DNA of 52,368 nt from Microbacteriaceae bacterium (GTDB lineage Bacteria; Actinomycetota; Actinomycetes; Actinomycetales; Microbacteriaceae). The stretch is from NCBI GenBank assembly GCA_014377425.1, contig JACMPQ010000020.1, positions 1 to 52,368 on the forward strand. Direction: 5' to 3'. Below, one piece after another: positions 1-8,924 of the stretch. The translations under genes were made by a program, and so were the position numbers. A model generated the notes under the pieces. The model was given only the letters and a program-made list of their open reading frames with translations. It did no database searches and was not told where the DNA came from. How positions within the stretch are numbered: the first letter of the stretch is position 1; the number at the start of each line of letters is the position of its first letter.

Positions 1-889
1 CCAGGGCAAGAATGGTGCCGCCGGTAAACGCGGCATGGGAGAAAAGGTGCGGGGAAACCAGCGGTGAGGAGCCGCGGCGAGCGAGGGAGATTTCCCAAAA
101 CGCAAAGAGCACCAGCAGGATTACGCCCGCGATGAGGGAGAGATAGGTCCATAACGGCCAGCCCTGATCCTGGCCCTGAATTAGGGGAACCAGGATGGCC
201 ACGAGGCTCCCGGCAAGCAGCACGAGACCCACAAAGTCCATGGCGGCTTTCTTGCCGGCAATGATTTTCGGAATCACAACCACGGCCACCACGAGCGCAA
301 TGACGCCGATCGGGATATTCACAAAGAAGATGTAGCGCCACCCGGTTTTTTCGCCGATCGCCTGAATGAGCAGGCCACCCACCACCGGCCCGAGCGCGGT
401 GGAGACACCCAGAACGGTGCCGAGAATCGCGAACGCCTTGCCGCGCTTCAGCGGCGGAAAAAGCAGTTGAATGAAGGCGGTAACCGCGGGAAAGAAAATT
501 CCACCGCCGAGACCCTGCACGATGCGCGCGATGATGAGCTGGGTGGAGTCTTGCGACAGCCCGGCGAAGAGACTGGCCAGGGTGAAGATGGCGAGCCCGG
601 TGATAAATACCCACCTGTGACCGAAGCGATCGCCCACACGCCCGGCCGGGATGAGGGCGAGCCCGAAGGCAAGGGCATAGCCGGAGATAATCCAGGCGAG
701 GGTTGCCTCCCCGGCGTTGATGCTGTCGCGCAGGGTGGGCAGCGCCACATTCACGATGGTGGTGTCAAGAAGCGCCATGAACATGCCGATAAGCAGCACG
801 GCGAGCGCCGCCCACGCGCGCTTGTCGCTTACGCCGGGGGGTGCCGTCCACGCGGGCGGGCCACCTGCGGTCTTGGTTTCGGTAGACAT
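1..889 (-). CDS. MFS drug efflux transporter, DHA2/EmrB type (C-terminus outside window)
   Basis: Multidrug or toxic-compound proton antiporter of the 14-helix DHA2 family in the cytoplasmic membrane. Read on the minus strand from the ATG at 887-889, the frame is open to the window edge, about 296 codons. It begins MSTETKTAGGPPAW. It continues with a first helix rich in Ala/Leu/Met ending LLDTTIVNVALP, the classic EmrB/QacA motif, then the loop motif GRVGDRFGHRW after helix 2 and a motif-C-like GVSTALGPVVGGLL in helix 5. The last third of the family is missing only because the window ends. It is divergent from a TetR gene 212 bp away, a usual arrangement for repressor-controlled efflux. The substrate cannot be told from sequence. 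Confidence 0.93.
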   Translation of the reverse strand, partial: MSTETKTAGGPPAWTAPPGVSDKRAWAALAVLLIGMFMALLDTTIVNVALPTLRDSINAGEATLAWIISGYALAFGLALIPAGRVGDRFGHRWVFITGLAIFTLASLFAGLSQDSTQLIIARIVQGLGGGIFFPAVTAFIQLLFPPLKRGKAFAILGTVLGVSTALGPVVGGLLIQAIGEKTGWRYIFFVNIPIGVIALVVAVVVIPKIIAGKKAAMDFVGLVLLAGSLVAILVPLIQGQDQGWPLWTYLSLIAGVILLVLFAFWEISLARRGSSPLVSPHLFSHAAFTGGTILAL

Positions 890-1027
890 GGGTGATGGCC
901 TTTCCTGGCAAGGTGCCGCCGGGTGTCGGCGAAGAACTGTGGAGCGTCCCGGGGATGCCACTGGTAATGGTCGCAGCGAATGGTGACAGTTCGGCTGCCG
1001 CTCGTTTACGCAGCGTCCCTTTCGCAA

Positions 1028-1045
1028 AAAGAACGTTCATTCTTT
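1028..1045. promoter_or_regulatory. Likely TetR operator in the efflux/tetR divergent promoter
   Basis: AAAGAACGTTCATTCTTT holds the arms AAAGAA and TTCTTT around a perfect 8-bp palindrome GAACGTTC. It lies between the divergent MFS and TetR genes. A possible -10 for tetR, TATAGT at 1045-1050, directly follows it, so the palindrome would fill the promoter spacer; the -35 match is poor. GAACGTTC-centred sites are common for TetR repressors. Binding by the neighbouring regulator is inferred. Confidence 0.6.
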
Positions 1046-1101
1046 ATAGTGGAGGGGAAGGGGAGGGTTGTCAAAATGATCAGCACAGTCGCGGTGATTT
1101 C

Positions 1102-1695
1102 ATGCCGAAAGTGACCGAGGAATACCGCGTTAGCAAGCGTGCTGAAATTACCTCCGCCGCCATGCGCGCGTTTCGGCGCAAAGGTTTTCACGCGACATCC
1201 ATGGCCGACATCATCACCGAGTCGGGGCTGTCTGCTGGCGCCATCTACGGCCACTTCGGAGGAAAAAACGACATCGTTCTCGAAGTTGCCAGCAGAGTGA
1301 TCGACGCCCGGATCGGCAAAGTAGAGGAGCTCTCCTCGGCACGCCCCCTGCCGGCACCGGCGGAATTACTGCGGCTGTTGGCATCCGGACTCGCTCACGA
1401 CCTCGGAAGACCCGCAATGCTCGTGCAACTGTGGGGTGAGGCCGTGACCGAGCCGGCCCTGCGCGCTCTCTGGGGCCTACTCGTCGGAAGGCTACGCGCC
1501 GCCTACTGCTCGTATCTTTCGCTGTGGCACCAGAGTGAACATGGCGCAACGGTGGCCGACGCCGACCGGCTCGCCGCCGAGCAGGTCGTACTGTTTCTCT
1601 CCTGCGCGCAGGGCTACATCTTGCAGTCAGCCCTCGTTACGGAGTTTGACGGCGAGGCGTTTTTGCGAAGCATGGAGCTGCACCTGCCGCGCTAG
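1102..1695 (+). CDS. TetR/AcrR family transcriptional repressor
   Basis: DNA-binding repressor of 197 residues, probably controlling the divergent efflux gene and itself. The N-terminal helix-turn-helix covers about residues 10-56, with AFRRKGFHATSMADI and SGLSAGAIYGHFGGKNDI, the typical TetR signature. The C-terminal part is the ligand-binding helical domain. The ATG at 1102 (MPKVTEEYRV) gives a normal N-terminus; the longer open frame upstream, from 892, runs through the operator and is not expected to be translated. The stop codon lies in a CTAG shared with the stop of the convergent reductase gene. The ligand is unknown. Confidence 0.9.
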   Translation: MPKVTEEYRVSKRAEITSAAMRAFRRKGFHATSMADIITESGLSAGAIYGHFGGKNDIVLEVASRVIDARIGKVEELSSARPLPAPAELLRLLASGLAHDLGRPAMLVQLWGEAVTEPALRALWGLLVGRLRAAYCSYLSLWHQSEHGATVADADRLAAEQVVLFLSCAQGYILQSALVTEFDGEAFLRSMELHLPR

Positions 1696-2324
1696 CCTGC
1701 CGTGCCCGTCATCTCCCCGGTGGCGGGAACCGAGCCCGTCGGCCCGTACCGCAACAGCACGGTTCCACTCCCCGAGACGACCGGTGGCGCGAGCAATCGC
1801 AGGGCAGTCGGCGGCCCGTCGACACCGAACAGTCGCTTGCCTGAGCCGAGCACGATCGGGTACACCCAAAGATTCAGCTGGTCGAACAGATTGTCGGCAA
1901 TCAGGGTACGGGCAAAATCGATGCTGCCGATCACGTGGATGTCTTGGTGACGCTTGCGCAGAGCTGCAACCCCAGCTGCGACATCTGACCCGAGCAGATA
2001 CAAGTCTTTCCAACTCAGCGAGGGCTCCCCACGAGAGGCCACGTATTTGGGAATCACATCAAACGCCCGCGCGATTTCGGCGTCGGGACCGTCACGCTGC
2101 CCAGGCCAGTACTCGGCAAAAATGTCGTAGGTGCGCCGACCCAGCAACAGGGCATCCATCGACCGGATGCCCGCCATGATTTGCTGCCCGTCGGCATCGT
2201 AGATCAGCGGCACCTGCCAACCTCCGAAGGCAAACCCGTCGGTGGTGTCTTCGTCGGGTCCGCCCGGGGCCTGAGACACGCCGTCGAGGGTAGTAAAGAG
2301 GTCAATCTGAATTCGGCCCACCAC
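1692..2324 (-). CDS. Dihydrofolate reductase family protein (RibD C-terminal-like)
   Basis: Probable cytosolic NADPH-dependent reductase of 210 residues with the RibD C-terminal/DHFR-like fold. Visible signatures are IQIDLFTTLDGVSQ at the start, ALLLGRRTYDIFAEYW near residue 70, a nucleotide-binding stretch DIHVIGSIDFARTL, and WVYPIVLGSGKRLF near the C-terminus. The start is a GTG at 2322-2324, with GAAAGGGG five bases upstream; a second GTG directly follows. The longer frame to 2396 lacks a ribosome site. It converges with tetR and diverges from tenA. The substrate of these stand-alone proteins is generally unknown; a role in folate or riboflavin synthesis should not be assumed. Confidence 0.85.
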   Translation of the reverse strand: MVGRIQIDLFTTLDGVSQAPGGPDEDTTDGFAFGGWQVPLIYDADGQQIMAGIRSMDALLLGRRTYDIFAEYWPGQRDGPDAEIARAFDVIPKYVASRGEPSLSWKDLYLLGSDVAAGVAALRKRHQDIHVIGSIDFARTLIADNLFDQLNLWVYPIVLGSGKRLFGVDGPPTALRLLAPPVVSGSGTVLLRYGPTGSVPATGEMTGTAG

Positions 2325-2435
2325 GGTGGCCCCTTTCAGTGACGGCTGGTTCAGAGCGATCAGGTGCGCACCGGTCAACAGACGCGTGGCTTCCAAAATT
2401 CTGCGTCAGCCGCCTCACCGTGTCAACATTCGCAG

Positions 2436-3155
2436 ATGAGCTTTCGCGCCTCCGAGCTATTCGATCACCCCACCACCGAACCCCCCGCGGGCGCGGTCTT
2501 CGGCCCTGTGACCGCCGAATCAATCACCGCCGGCTGGTGGGATGCCATCGAACCGGTGCGGTCGCGCATCGACGTGCTCCCGTTCGTGCGGGGGCTCGGC
2601 GACGGAACGCTTGACCTCCCGACCTTCGGCACCTACCTGGTTCAAGACGCCCTTTACCTGCGCGACTACTCACGAGTGCTTGCCCGTGCCAGCCAATTGG
2701 CACCCACCACGGGCGAACAGGCGTTCTGGGCAGACTGCGCAAGCGGGGCGATCACGGCCGAGATGGAGCTGCACCGCACCTGGATTGCCGCCCACGTCGT
2801 CGTGGGCGCCGAAGCCGAGCCGGTCGCGGCAACCACCGCCTACCTCAACCATCTTCTCGCCACCACCGTCAGCGCACCGTACGAAGTCGTTATTGCAGCC
2901 CTTTTGCCCTGCTTTTGGATTTACCAAGATCTGGGCGAGCGGCTCCAAGCCCGATCGCATCCCAGGCACCCCTTTGCCGCCTGGCTGGGGACCTACGCGG
3001 ATCCGGCGTTCGCCCGGTCGACCGAGCACGCGATTGTGCTGGTGGGAGCGGCCGCAGAAGTTGCGTCACCTGTTGAGCGCGAACGGATGAGACGGGCATT
3101 TTTAACATCATCGGATCACGAGGAATCGTTTTTCGCAGCGCATGGCGGGAAGTAG
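2436..3155 (+). CDS. tenA: TenA family protein, thiaminase II
   Basis: All-helical TenA/THI-4 family protein of 239 residues, cytosolic. Family members hydrolyse 4-amino-5-aminomethyl-2-methylpyrimidine to salvage the pyrimidine half of thiamine. Signatures include FGTYLVQDALYLRDYSRVLA (family YLxQDxxYL) and LLPCFWIYQDLGE with Cys159, which matches the position of the catalytic cysteine once the N-terminal extension of about 22 residues is discounted. The ATG at 2436 was chosen over the frame opening at 2364 because the latter would run into the divergent reductase promoter; no strong ribosome site is seen. No TPP riboswitch or other thiamine gene is nearby, so the salvage role rests on family membership. 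Confidence 0.88.
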   Translation: MSFRASELFDHPTTEPPAGAVFGPVTAESITAGWWDAIEPVRSRIDVLPFVRGLGDGTLDLPTFGTYLVQDALYLRDYSRVLARASQLAPTTGEQAFWADCASGAITAEMELHRTWIAAHVVVGAEAEPVAATTAYLNHLLATTVSAPYEVVIAALLPCFWIYQDLGERLQARSHPRHPFAAWLGTYADPAFARSTEHAIVLVGAAAEVASPVERERMRRAFLTSSDHEESFFAAHGGK

Positions 3156-3445
3156 GGGGCTGGTTGGGGCCGCGGTCGCGGCCCTGCCCAAGTGAACTGG
3201 CACGGGACCCTCGTTGATCGGTATCGAAAGTTCTCAGTGTTTGACGCTTCCGCGAATGTCACTGCCGCCAAGCGTGAGGTGATGCTGCCCGGTGACCGAG
3301 ATTAGTCCACACCCTCTGCGGCTTAATCGCCCTTGGGACCCCTGGACACATGTGAAACACGAATCAACCGTGCCCCTTACGATTTCTGCAGAACCCAACG
3401 TGAAGGGTACTAGTTGGAGCGTGCAATCGGGGTCAAAGGAAACAG
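3156..3445. other. Gene-free stretch between tenA and the catabolic cluster
   Basis: No convincing coding frame in about 290 bases. It opens with a GC-rich hairpin, GGGCCGCG and CGCGGCCC at 3167-3184, just after the tenA stop. With no following T run this could be a weak terminator for tenA. The rest shows no recognisable signal. It separates the core genes on the left from the LacI-controlled cluster on the right. Confidence 0.5.
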
Positions 3446-4165
3446 CTAATTCAGGCGGACTTCCATCGCGATAACGGTCGCTCCGACCGACTGGATGCAC
3501 ACGGTTCCGAGTTCGCCGAGACGGACGAGTACCTCTCGGAAGTTGGTGTCCGTCTCTGGCAGCGCAACGAGGCGCGCGGCGACACTGAGGCAGAGAATAG
3601 GCAGGCCTCCGGTACCGATATGATCCGGGAGATCGACCCAGTGGCGCGCTGCCACCCGTCGCGTCAGCTCGGCGGGTATCGGAAGTATTCGAATGTGATC
3701 GCGGTGGGGAGCTTGCGACACTGATTTCGCTAGTTCTATAAGTACATGATCCACCCGGGTTGGATCAGAACCATCGATTGTGACGACGGTGGTCCCGGGA
3801 TTCATGAGGGCGTCGGACCAGCATCCTGACGCGACAGGCGTTGACCCGACCGAAGGTGCTGCACTGACCCTGATCGTGCGGCGTCGATCAAGAATTGGTG
3901 TCTCGCCGGAATCGCTGAGGTGCCCGTCCGGTGCGGTCGTGGCGTCAACCTGGGCGACGCGTGCGAGTACGGTCACGGACGGCACCAGATGGGTCGACCC
4001 TGTCGGCATGACGACTTGCCAGCCGTTCGGGGCGGGGAGCACTCGGATGCCGCGGACGCGGGATAGCCGCTCCGCTGCCCTCGCGATGAGGGTTGCGGAG
4101 CGGCTACCGGCCAACCATGGCCACGACCAGTCCCTGGGAAGGTAGTTGCCGCAGGCTCCACACAC
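3446..4165 (-). CDS. Unrecognised protein with N-terminal CxxC motif, last gene of the catabolic cluster
   Basis: A 239-residue protein I do not recognise. It starts MCGACGNYLPRDW from a GTG at 4163-4165, with GGAAGGA eight bases upstream. Residues 2 and 5 form a CxxC pair at the very N-terminus, and there are further cysteines near the middle and C-terminus. No signal peptide or membrane helix is evident; the rest alternates short beta-like segments (VLIELAKSV, ILCLSVAARLVAL) as in a globular cytosolic protein. It follows the MFS gene by 51 bp on the same strand and so probably belongs to the LacI-controlled operon. The N-terminal cysteines could bind zinc or a redox partner, but this is speculation. 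Confidence 0.6.
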   Translation of the reverse strand: MCGACGNYLPRDWSWPWLAGSRSATLIARAAERLSRVRGIRVLPAPNGWQVVMPTGSTHLVPSVTVLARVAQVDATTAPDGHLSDSGETPILDRRRTIRVSAAPSVGSTPVASGCWSDALMNPGTTVVTIDGSDPTRVDHVLIELAKSVSQAPHRDHIRILPIPAELTRRVAARHWVDLPDHIGTGGLPILCLSVAARLVALPETDTNFREVLVRLGELGTVCIQSVGATVIAMEVRLN

Positions 4166-4216
4166 GTCGGGTTTCCTTCCGGTCAGAACTGTTCGCTGGT
4201 CGCCTACGGGCGTTTA

Positions 4217-5581
4217 CTACTTCGCTGCGAGAGCTGCCTCGATGGCAGCGTCCTCGGCGCGGGTGACGTTTGGAACGTCCTTGCGGCATCCCATGATCAG
4301 CAGTCCGGATGCGACTGTGCCGAGCGCTCCGACGATGAATGCGGCGGTGGTGATGTCTGCACCTGCCGTGAGCATCGTGGTGATGATGATTCCACCGACC
4401 ACAGCGCCGATTTGTCCGAGAGCGTTGACGAAAGTGGTTCCGGTTGCGCGTGACTTCGTGTCGAACGAATCGGCCATGAAGTAGAGCAGCGCGCTGTAGG
4501 CACCGATCTGGAAGAACAGACCGAGACTCATGAACAGGACCACCATCACGGCGCCCTGGGCGAGCGTGGTCATGATCGCGAAGGAGATCCCGCCGAGGAT
4601 CCACGCCACGGCGATGACGTTCCGACGGCTGAAACGGTCGCCGAGCCAGCCGTGGAAGATGTAACCGAAGAAGGCCACAAGATTCGACAGGATCAGGATG
4701 ATGAGCGCGTTAGTGAAGGTCACGTGCTTGCCCTCGGTGAGGACCGTCGTGCCAAGGATGCTGAATGTCAGCGTGCCAAACCAGTTCATAAAGAACGCCA
4801 GCGAAAGGAATATGGTGTTTCTCCGCTTTCCGAGCGCGAAGATCGCAGCCAGCGGCGTGCGATCATGCTCCACCGGGACGTTGTAAACGGCTGCCAGTTC
4901 GTTGGCCTCCCCAATGTCGCCCGCCTTGACCAGGCTGCTGATGCGCTGCTGCACCTGGAATTGCGGGGTTTCCTTCATACGCCGGCGCATGATGAGAAGC
5001 AGGATCGCGGGGAACGTTGCCACAAGGAAGCTTCCGCGCCACCCAATAGTCGGAAGGAAGATGGCCGCCAAAGCCGCCGACAGCAGTACGCCTACGGGCC
5101 ACCCACCCTGCACGATGCTGTAGATAAAGCCACGATTGCGCTTGATGAACTTATCGGTGGTGACGTCGTAGATCTCATTGAGGTAGGTGGCGTTGATTGC
5201 CTGCTCGCTGTACCCGAGCCCCGCGATGCTTCGGACCCCAATTAGGTAGAGCGGGTTGAACGTCAACGCTGTCGCCACGGAGGCGAGGGCTGTTCCGCCG
5301 ATGGTAAGCATCATGCCGCGCTTTCGGCCGATCCGGTCGGCCACGAGGCCGAGCAGAATGGCGACCACGAAGGTGCCTACCGACACCCATGTGTTGATCG
5401 CGGTGCTTGTGGCCGGCGACCAGCCAAAGTCCTTCGCCATCGCCGGCAGCATGGTGCCGAACAAGACGAAGTCGTAGACCGCGAACGTCCAGGCGAAAAA
5501 GGCCAGGACGGTGGCGAATCGCGCATCCTTGGGTGTGATGACGTTCGGCTTCCACGTCGCTGTACTAGCTGTTGTTGTCAT
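4217..5581 (-). CDS. MFS transporter, probable organic acid or amide importer
   Basis: Twelve-helix major facilitator of 454 residues in the cytoplasmic membrane. The N-terminal half has [16 protein letters not shown], the MFS motif A between helices 2 and 3; the second half repeats it as [14 protein letters not shown]. The overall layout, with a long cytoplasmic loop around residues 205-250, recalls the sugar-phosphate/aromatic acid symporter branch (AAHS/SHS) rather than drug exporters. The start ATG overlaps the stop of the upstream hydrolase gene by four bases (ATGA), so the two are translationally coupled. In context it probably imports the substrate of the two hydrolases. The chemistry of that substrate is inferred only. 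Confidence 0.85.
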   Translation of the reverse strand: MTTTASTATWKPNVITPKDARFATVLAFFAWTFAVYDFVLFGTMLPAMAKDFGWSPATSTAINTWVSVGTFVVAILLGLVADRIGRKRGMMLTIGGTALASVATALTFNPLYLIGVRSIAGLGYSEQAINATYLNEIYDVTTDKFIKRNRGFIYSIVQGGWPVGVLLSAALAAIFLPTIGWRGSFLVATFPAILLLIMRRRMKETPQFQVQQRISSLVKAGDIGEANELAAVYNVPVEHDRTPLAAIFALGKRRNTIFLSLAFFMNWFGTLTFSILGTTVLTEGKHVTFTNALIILILSNLVAFFGYIFHGWLGDRFSRRNVIAVAWILGGISFAIMTTLAQGAVMVVLFMSLGLFFQIGAYSALLYFMADSFDTKSRATGTTFVNALGQIGAVVGGIIITTMLTAGADITTAAFIVGALGTVASGLLIMGCRKDVPNVTRAEDAAIEAALAAK

Positions 5582-6471
5582 GCTTTTGCTTCCTTCCAGG
5601 GGTTTTTGTTGTCGTAGTCATCTGCCATCTCGTCGAACGTGGCCCACCGAATCCCGTCATGGGAGTTGATGTGTTCGATCAGTCGCTCAAGCATGAGCAG
5701 TACTTGGGGACGTCCTGAGACGTCCGGGTGAATTGTGAATGTGAAGGTTGCCTGGTCGTTTTCGCGGTAAACCCAGTCGAACTGGTCCCGCCACATCTCT
5801 TCCAGGTGGCGCGGATTGACGAAGCCGTGGCTGTTGGGCGAGCTTTTGATGAACATCATCGGAGGCAGGTCGTCCAGGTACCAGTTAGCCGGGATCTCGA
5901 TCAGCTTTGTTTCCACACCTCGCTGCAGAGGCTTCATCCATGTCTCGGCTGGCTGCGAGTAGTCGATGGGCGTCCAGGAGTCGCCCACCCGCACCCGATA
6001 GGGGTGGAAGTCGTTATGCATCAGAGAGTGGTCATACTTAATGCCTCGCTCCAGCAGCAACTCGTTGGTGACGCGGGAGAACTCCCACCATGGCGCAACA
6101 TAGCCGGTGGGTCGACGGCCCGTGACGCCCTCGATCAGGGCGATGCACCGATCGAGGACCGCCGTCTCCTGCTCGCGGCTCATCGCGATCGGGTTCTCGT
6201 GGCTGTAACCGTGGATGCCGATCTCGTGACCTTCATCGACTATTCGCCGAAACTGGTCCGGGAAGGTCTCGATGGAATGGCCGGGTACGAACCATGTGGT
6301 TGGCAGGTTGTATTTTTTGAACAGGTCGAGTAGGCGCGGTACGCCGACTTCGCCGGCGAACATTCCCCGCGAAATATCGTCGGGCGAGTCTTGGCCTCCG
6401 TAGGAGCCCAGCCACCCGGCGACCGCGTCGACATCGACCCCGAATCCGACAAGTATCTCTTTCTTCGCCAT
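5578..6471 (-). CDS. Polysaccharide deacetylase-family hydrolase, cyclic imidase/PuuE-like
   Basis: Cytosolic metal-dependent amidohydrolase of 297 residues with the NodB (CE4) fold. The metal and catalytic region shows [15 protein letters not shown] near the start, [11 protein letters not shown] around residue 90 and [31 protein letters not shown] lies near the C-terminus. No signal peptide is present, so it is not an exported chitin or peptidoglycan deacetylase. This signal-less branch includes Helicobacter HpPgdA, PuuE-type allantoinases and bacterial cyclic imidases. Beside an asparaginase-like amidase and an importer, I favour ring opening of a cyclic imide or similar ureide. It starts 13 bp after the asparaginase gene and overlaps the MFS gene. 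An allantoinase role is the main alternative, but no other purine-degradation gene is present. Confidence 0.8.
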   Translation of the reverse strand: MAKKEILVGFGVDVDAVAGWLGSYGGQDSPDDISRGMFAGEVGVPRLLDLFKKYNLPTTWFVPGHSIETFPDQFRRIVDEGHEIGIHGYSHENPIAMSREQETAVLDRCIALIEGVTGRRPTGYVAPWWEFSRVTNELLLERGIKYDHSLMHNDFHPYRVRVGDSWTPIDYSQPAETWMKPLQRGVETKLIEIPANWYLDDLPPMMFIKSSPNSHGFVNPRHLEEMWRDQFDWVYRENDQATFTFTIHPDVSGRPQVLLMLERLIEHINSHDGIRWATFDEMADDYDNKNPWKEAKA

Positions 6472-6484
6472 GCTGATTCCTCCG

Positions 6485-7489
6485 TTAATTCTGTTCTGGG
6501 TGGACGGTTGTGAGAAAGTGCGTTAGCGCAGTCCGCGCCGACTCGGGCGAGTCGGCGGTACCGAGCGCCACCATGGTGAGGATGCGCAGTTGGGGTGCTC
6601 GATAGAGCCCCCCGAGCACGGCACCGCGGCGGACAAGTTCGGCGCCGCCGCCGTCACCGTAGATTCCGGCCGGGCGCCCGGCCGCCACGCGCGAGGTAAG
6701 AACCACGGGCATGCCTGCTTCGAGCAGCGGGACAAGCGCCCGTACCAAATCTCGACCGGGATTACCCACCCCCATGCCCTCGATGACGAGGCCGGCAGCC
6801 CCCGCTGCGACCACGGCATCCAGGGCCACCGTGTCGACGCCGGGGTAACACGAGACGATGTCGACGCGGGGCAGGGCGCCACTTGTCAGCCTCGTCGCGG
6901 AGAAGAGGCGGCGTCGGGTTGGGCGGCGATTGATGATGATTTCGCCGCCCAGGATGCTTCCGACCGAACCAAGCGGTGAATCGAATGCGGCACTGGACAG
7001 TGTGTTGGCTTTCCTCGTAGCCGGCACCGCCCAAATTTCACCGTCGAACACGATCAGCACGCCAAGTCCGCGACTGCACTCATCAGCTGCCACCACGACA
7101 GCGTTTTGGATGTTGCGCGCGCCGTCCGGCGCCAAGTCGCCTGAGGAACGCTGCGCTCCGGTAAGGATCACCGGCTTGGTGGAGTCCAGAAACAGACTCA
7201 GGAAGAAACCCGTCTCCTCCATGGTGTCCGTGCCGTGAGTAATGACACACCCGCAGATTTCCGGGTCGGATAACACCTGTTGTACTCGACCAAGGATGTG
7301 CGCCATGTCAGCCGGTGACAAGTTGAAGCTGTTGAGCTGAAACAGCTGCTCGACGTGCACCTCGACGCCGACAGGGATGGACACGGCACTGAGCAGGTCG
7401 CTACCGGAAACCGCAGCGACAGCATCACCCTCGGCATTTTGCGCGCTAGCGATCGTGCCACCCGTCGCGAATACCACGACCTTCTTCAC
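6485..7489 (-). CDS. Asparaginase/glutaminase family amidase
   Basis: Cytosolic amidohydrolase of 334 residues in the bacterial type L-asparaginase family, which cleaves a primary amide to acid and ammonia using a threonine nucleophile. The sequence shows FATGGTIAS with Thr12, [10 protein letters not shown] with Thr87-Asp88, and Lys160 in [16 protein letters not shown], the full catalytic set of the family. No signal peptide is seen, so it is unlike secreted type II enzymes. It is the first gene of the minus-strand operon, starting at a GTG with two LacI-type operators just upstream. Linkage to an imidase-like hydrolase suggests it could hydrolyse a half-amide such as succinamate instead of free asparagine; that is inference. 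Plain asparaginase activity remains possible. Confidence 0.88.
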   Translation of the reverse strand: MKKVVVFATGGTIASAQNAEGDAVAAVSGSDLLSAVSIPVGVEVHVEQLFQLNSFNLSPADMAHILGRVQQVLSDPEICGCVITHGTDTMEETGFFLSLFLDSTKPVILTGAQRSSGDLAPDGARNIQNAVVVAADECSRGLGVLIVFDGEIWAVPATRKANTLSSAAFDSPLGSVGSILGGEIIINRRPTRRRLFSATRLTSGALPRVDIVSCYPGVDTVALDAVVAAGAAGLVIEGMGVGNPGRDLVRALVPLLEAGMPVVLTSRVAAGRPAGIYGDGGGAELVRRGAVLGGLYRAPQLRILTMVALGTADSPESARTALTHFLTTVHPEQN

Positions 7490-7520
7490 CCGAATACCCC
7501 TTTGTGTTCCTGGCTACCTT

Positions 7521-7575
7521 CGCCAAACGATTGGCGCTGACCGAAAGGGTATAGGCAATCGTTTGGCGATGTCAA
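7521..7575 (-). promoter_or_regulatory. Promoter with twin LacI-type operators for the amidase operon
   Basis: Minus strand: -35 TTGACA (7570-7575), 16-bp spacer, -10 TATACC (7548-7553). Operator O2 (7553-7568, AGGCAATCGTTTGGCG as read on the plus strand) fills the spacer. Operator O1 (7521-7536, CGCCAAACGATTGGCG) lies just past the predicted start of transcription. O1 read in reverse complement matches O2 at 14 of 16 bases; centres are 32 bp apart, three helical turns. The divergent LacI gene is the obvious regulator, so repression with inducer release is expected. Confidence 0.8.
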
Positions 7576-7633
7576 TGCGGGTTATTTGCGGGTAGTGCGC
7601 CAAGATGGGAACCCGCGAGAAAGAAGGGCGATC

Positions 7634-8710
7634 ATGTCGATCCCTGAAGTGTTGCCAAGCGGTGCTCGCGGCAGTCGAGTTACCCTGCGTACGATCGCAG
7701 AAACGGCCGGTGTGCATGTCTCAACAGTTTCCCGAATCCTCAATAATCAGCTCGGCGACTCACAGCACACAGCATCACCAGAGACCGTCGATCGCGTATT
7801 GACAGTTGCTGCCGAGCTCCGCTACACCCCGGACCCGTCGGCCAAGAGTCTGCGAACACGCCGCAGCAGCCACATCGGCGTCCTCGTCCCGACACTGACT
7901 GATATCGTCCTCGCGACGATCTATGAGGGGATTGAAGACGCTGCCGAGCGGCACGGCTATTCGACCTACGTTACCAATTCACTCGATAACCCGGTCCGTC
8001 GCGAGCGCCAGACGGCCACCATGCTCGCGCGACACCCGGATGCGATGATCTTCGGCGATGCCGACTTTCACAGTGACTTCCTTGAACGGCAGAGGCGCAA
8101 GGGCGTTCTCTTCTGCCTGGTTTCGCGTCGGGCCGAAGGATTTCTCTCGGCGACCACCGACGATTATCGTGGCGGACAGCTCGCTGCGGAGCATCTCCTG
8201 AACCTCGGTCTCATCCACGCTGCGGTGCTCGCGGGCAAACCCTTCGCAAGCACGGCAATCGACCGAACCGCGGGCTTCGTCGACACCTTCCGCAATGCTG
8301 GCCACCCCATTCCGAAACAACTGATCCTCTACGGAACATTCGACACAGCCGGTGGACGCGAAGCGATGCAGTCAATCCTGGCGGCTGGGGTTAACCTCAA
8401 CGCAGTCTTCGCCACAAACGATTTCGCCGCGATCGGAGCGATGGGCGCACTTCGCGACGCGGGACTAGTCGCTGGCGCCGACGTCGCCGTCATCGGCTAC
8501 AACGACGTTCCACTCTCAGCGTCGCTACCCATTCCCTTGACCTCGATCTACTCCGCCCACAACCAGATGGGGCAGGAGGCCGTTGAGCTGATCGTGAAAC
8601 TGCTCAATGGGGAGAAGCCGGCCTCCGTGCTCTTGCCTCCAACATTGGTTGCTCGGGAATCCACGCTCGGAGTGACCGCCGCGCGAGCGGCCGGCTACAG
8701 CCGGGCATAA
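7634..8710 (+). CDS. LacI family transcriptional regulator
   Basis: Repressor of 358 residues. The N-terminal LacI helix-turn-helix reads VTLRTIAETAGVHVSTVSRIL, followed by the hinge region ending PDPSAKSLRTRRSSHIGVLVP. A periplasmic-binding-protein-like effector domain then runs to the C-terminus, with VFATNDFAAIGAMGAL and VAVIGYNDVPLSASLPIPLTSI typical of the family. The ATG at 7634 follows AGAAGGGCG at a good distance and is preferred over the TTG at 7586. It is divergent from the amidase-imidase-MFS operon, whose promoter carries two operators. The inducer is probably the imported substrate or a product; effector residues do not look sugar-specific enough to name one. Confidence 0.92.
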   Translation: MSIPEVLPSGARGSRVTLRTIAETAGVHVSTVSRILNNQLGDSQHTASPETVDRVLTVAAELRYTPDPSAKSLRTRRSSHIGVLVPTLTDIVLATIYEGIEDAAERHGYSTYVTNSLDNPVRRERQTATMLARHPDAMIFGDADFHSDFLERQRRKGVLFCLVSRRAEGFLSATTDDYRGGQLAAEHLLNLGLIHAAVLAGKPFASTAIDRTAGFVDTFRNAGHPIPKQLILYGTFDTAGGREAMQSILAAGVNLNAVFATNDFAAIGAMGALRDAGLVAGADVAVIGYNDVPLSASLPIPLTSIYSAHNQMGQEAVELIVKLLNGEKPASVLLPPTLVARESTLGVTAARAAGYSRA

Positions 8711-8924
8711 CGAAAAGACGACTTGCCCGGCACTCCGGGAGTCCATGAGGAGCTTCTGCCAAACGAGACAACCGTGGAGAACGGCATCTCGAACTCTTGA
8801 TTCGAAGACTCGGTTGACTCCTCGATTCTGCGCACAAAAAATTGAAAGTGCGGGGTTCATGCGGGGAAAGCACTTAGGCCGAGCTGTTCACGCTCAAGAA
8901 TCCCAGCAAAACATTGACGATTTG

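Noticed and set aside
2325-2435. A TPP riboswitch before tenA
   Set aside because: No thi-box-like sequence or matching stem pattern is visible in this 110-base divergent region, and it is short for a riboswitch plus two promoters.
5578-6471. An exported chitin or peptidoglycan deacetylase
   Set aside because: It has the NodB fold but no signal peptide, and it sits in an operon of cytosolic amide chemistry with an importer.
8711-8924. A gene or terminator between lacI and tRNA-Met
   Set aside because: Short frames there have no ribosome site or family likeness, and the only hairpin (around CCCGGCACTCCGGG) is short with no T run.
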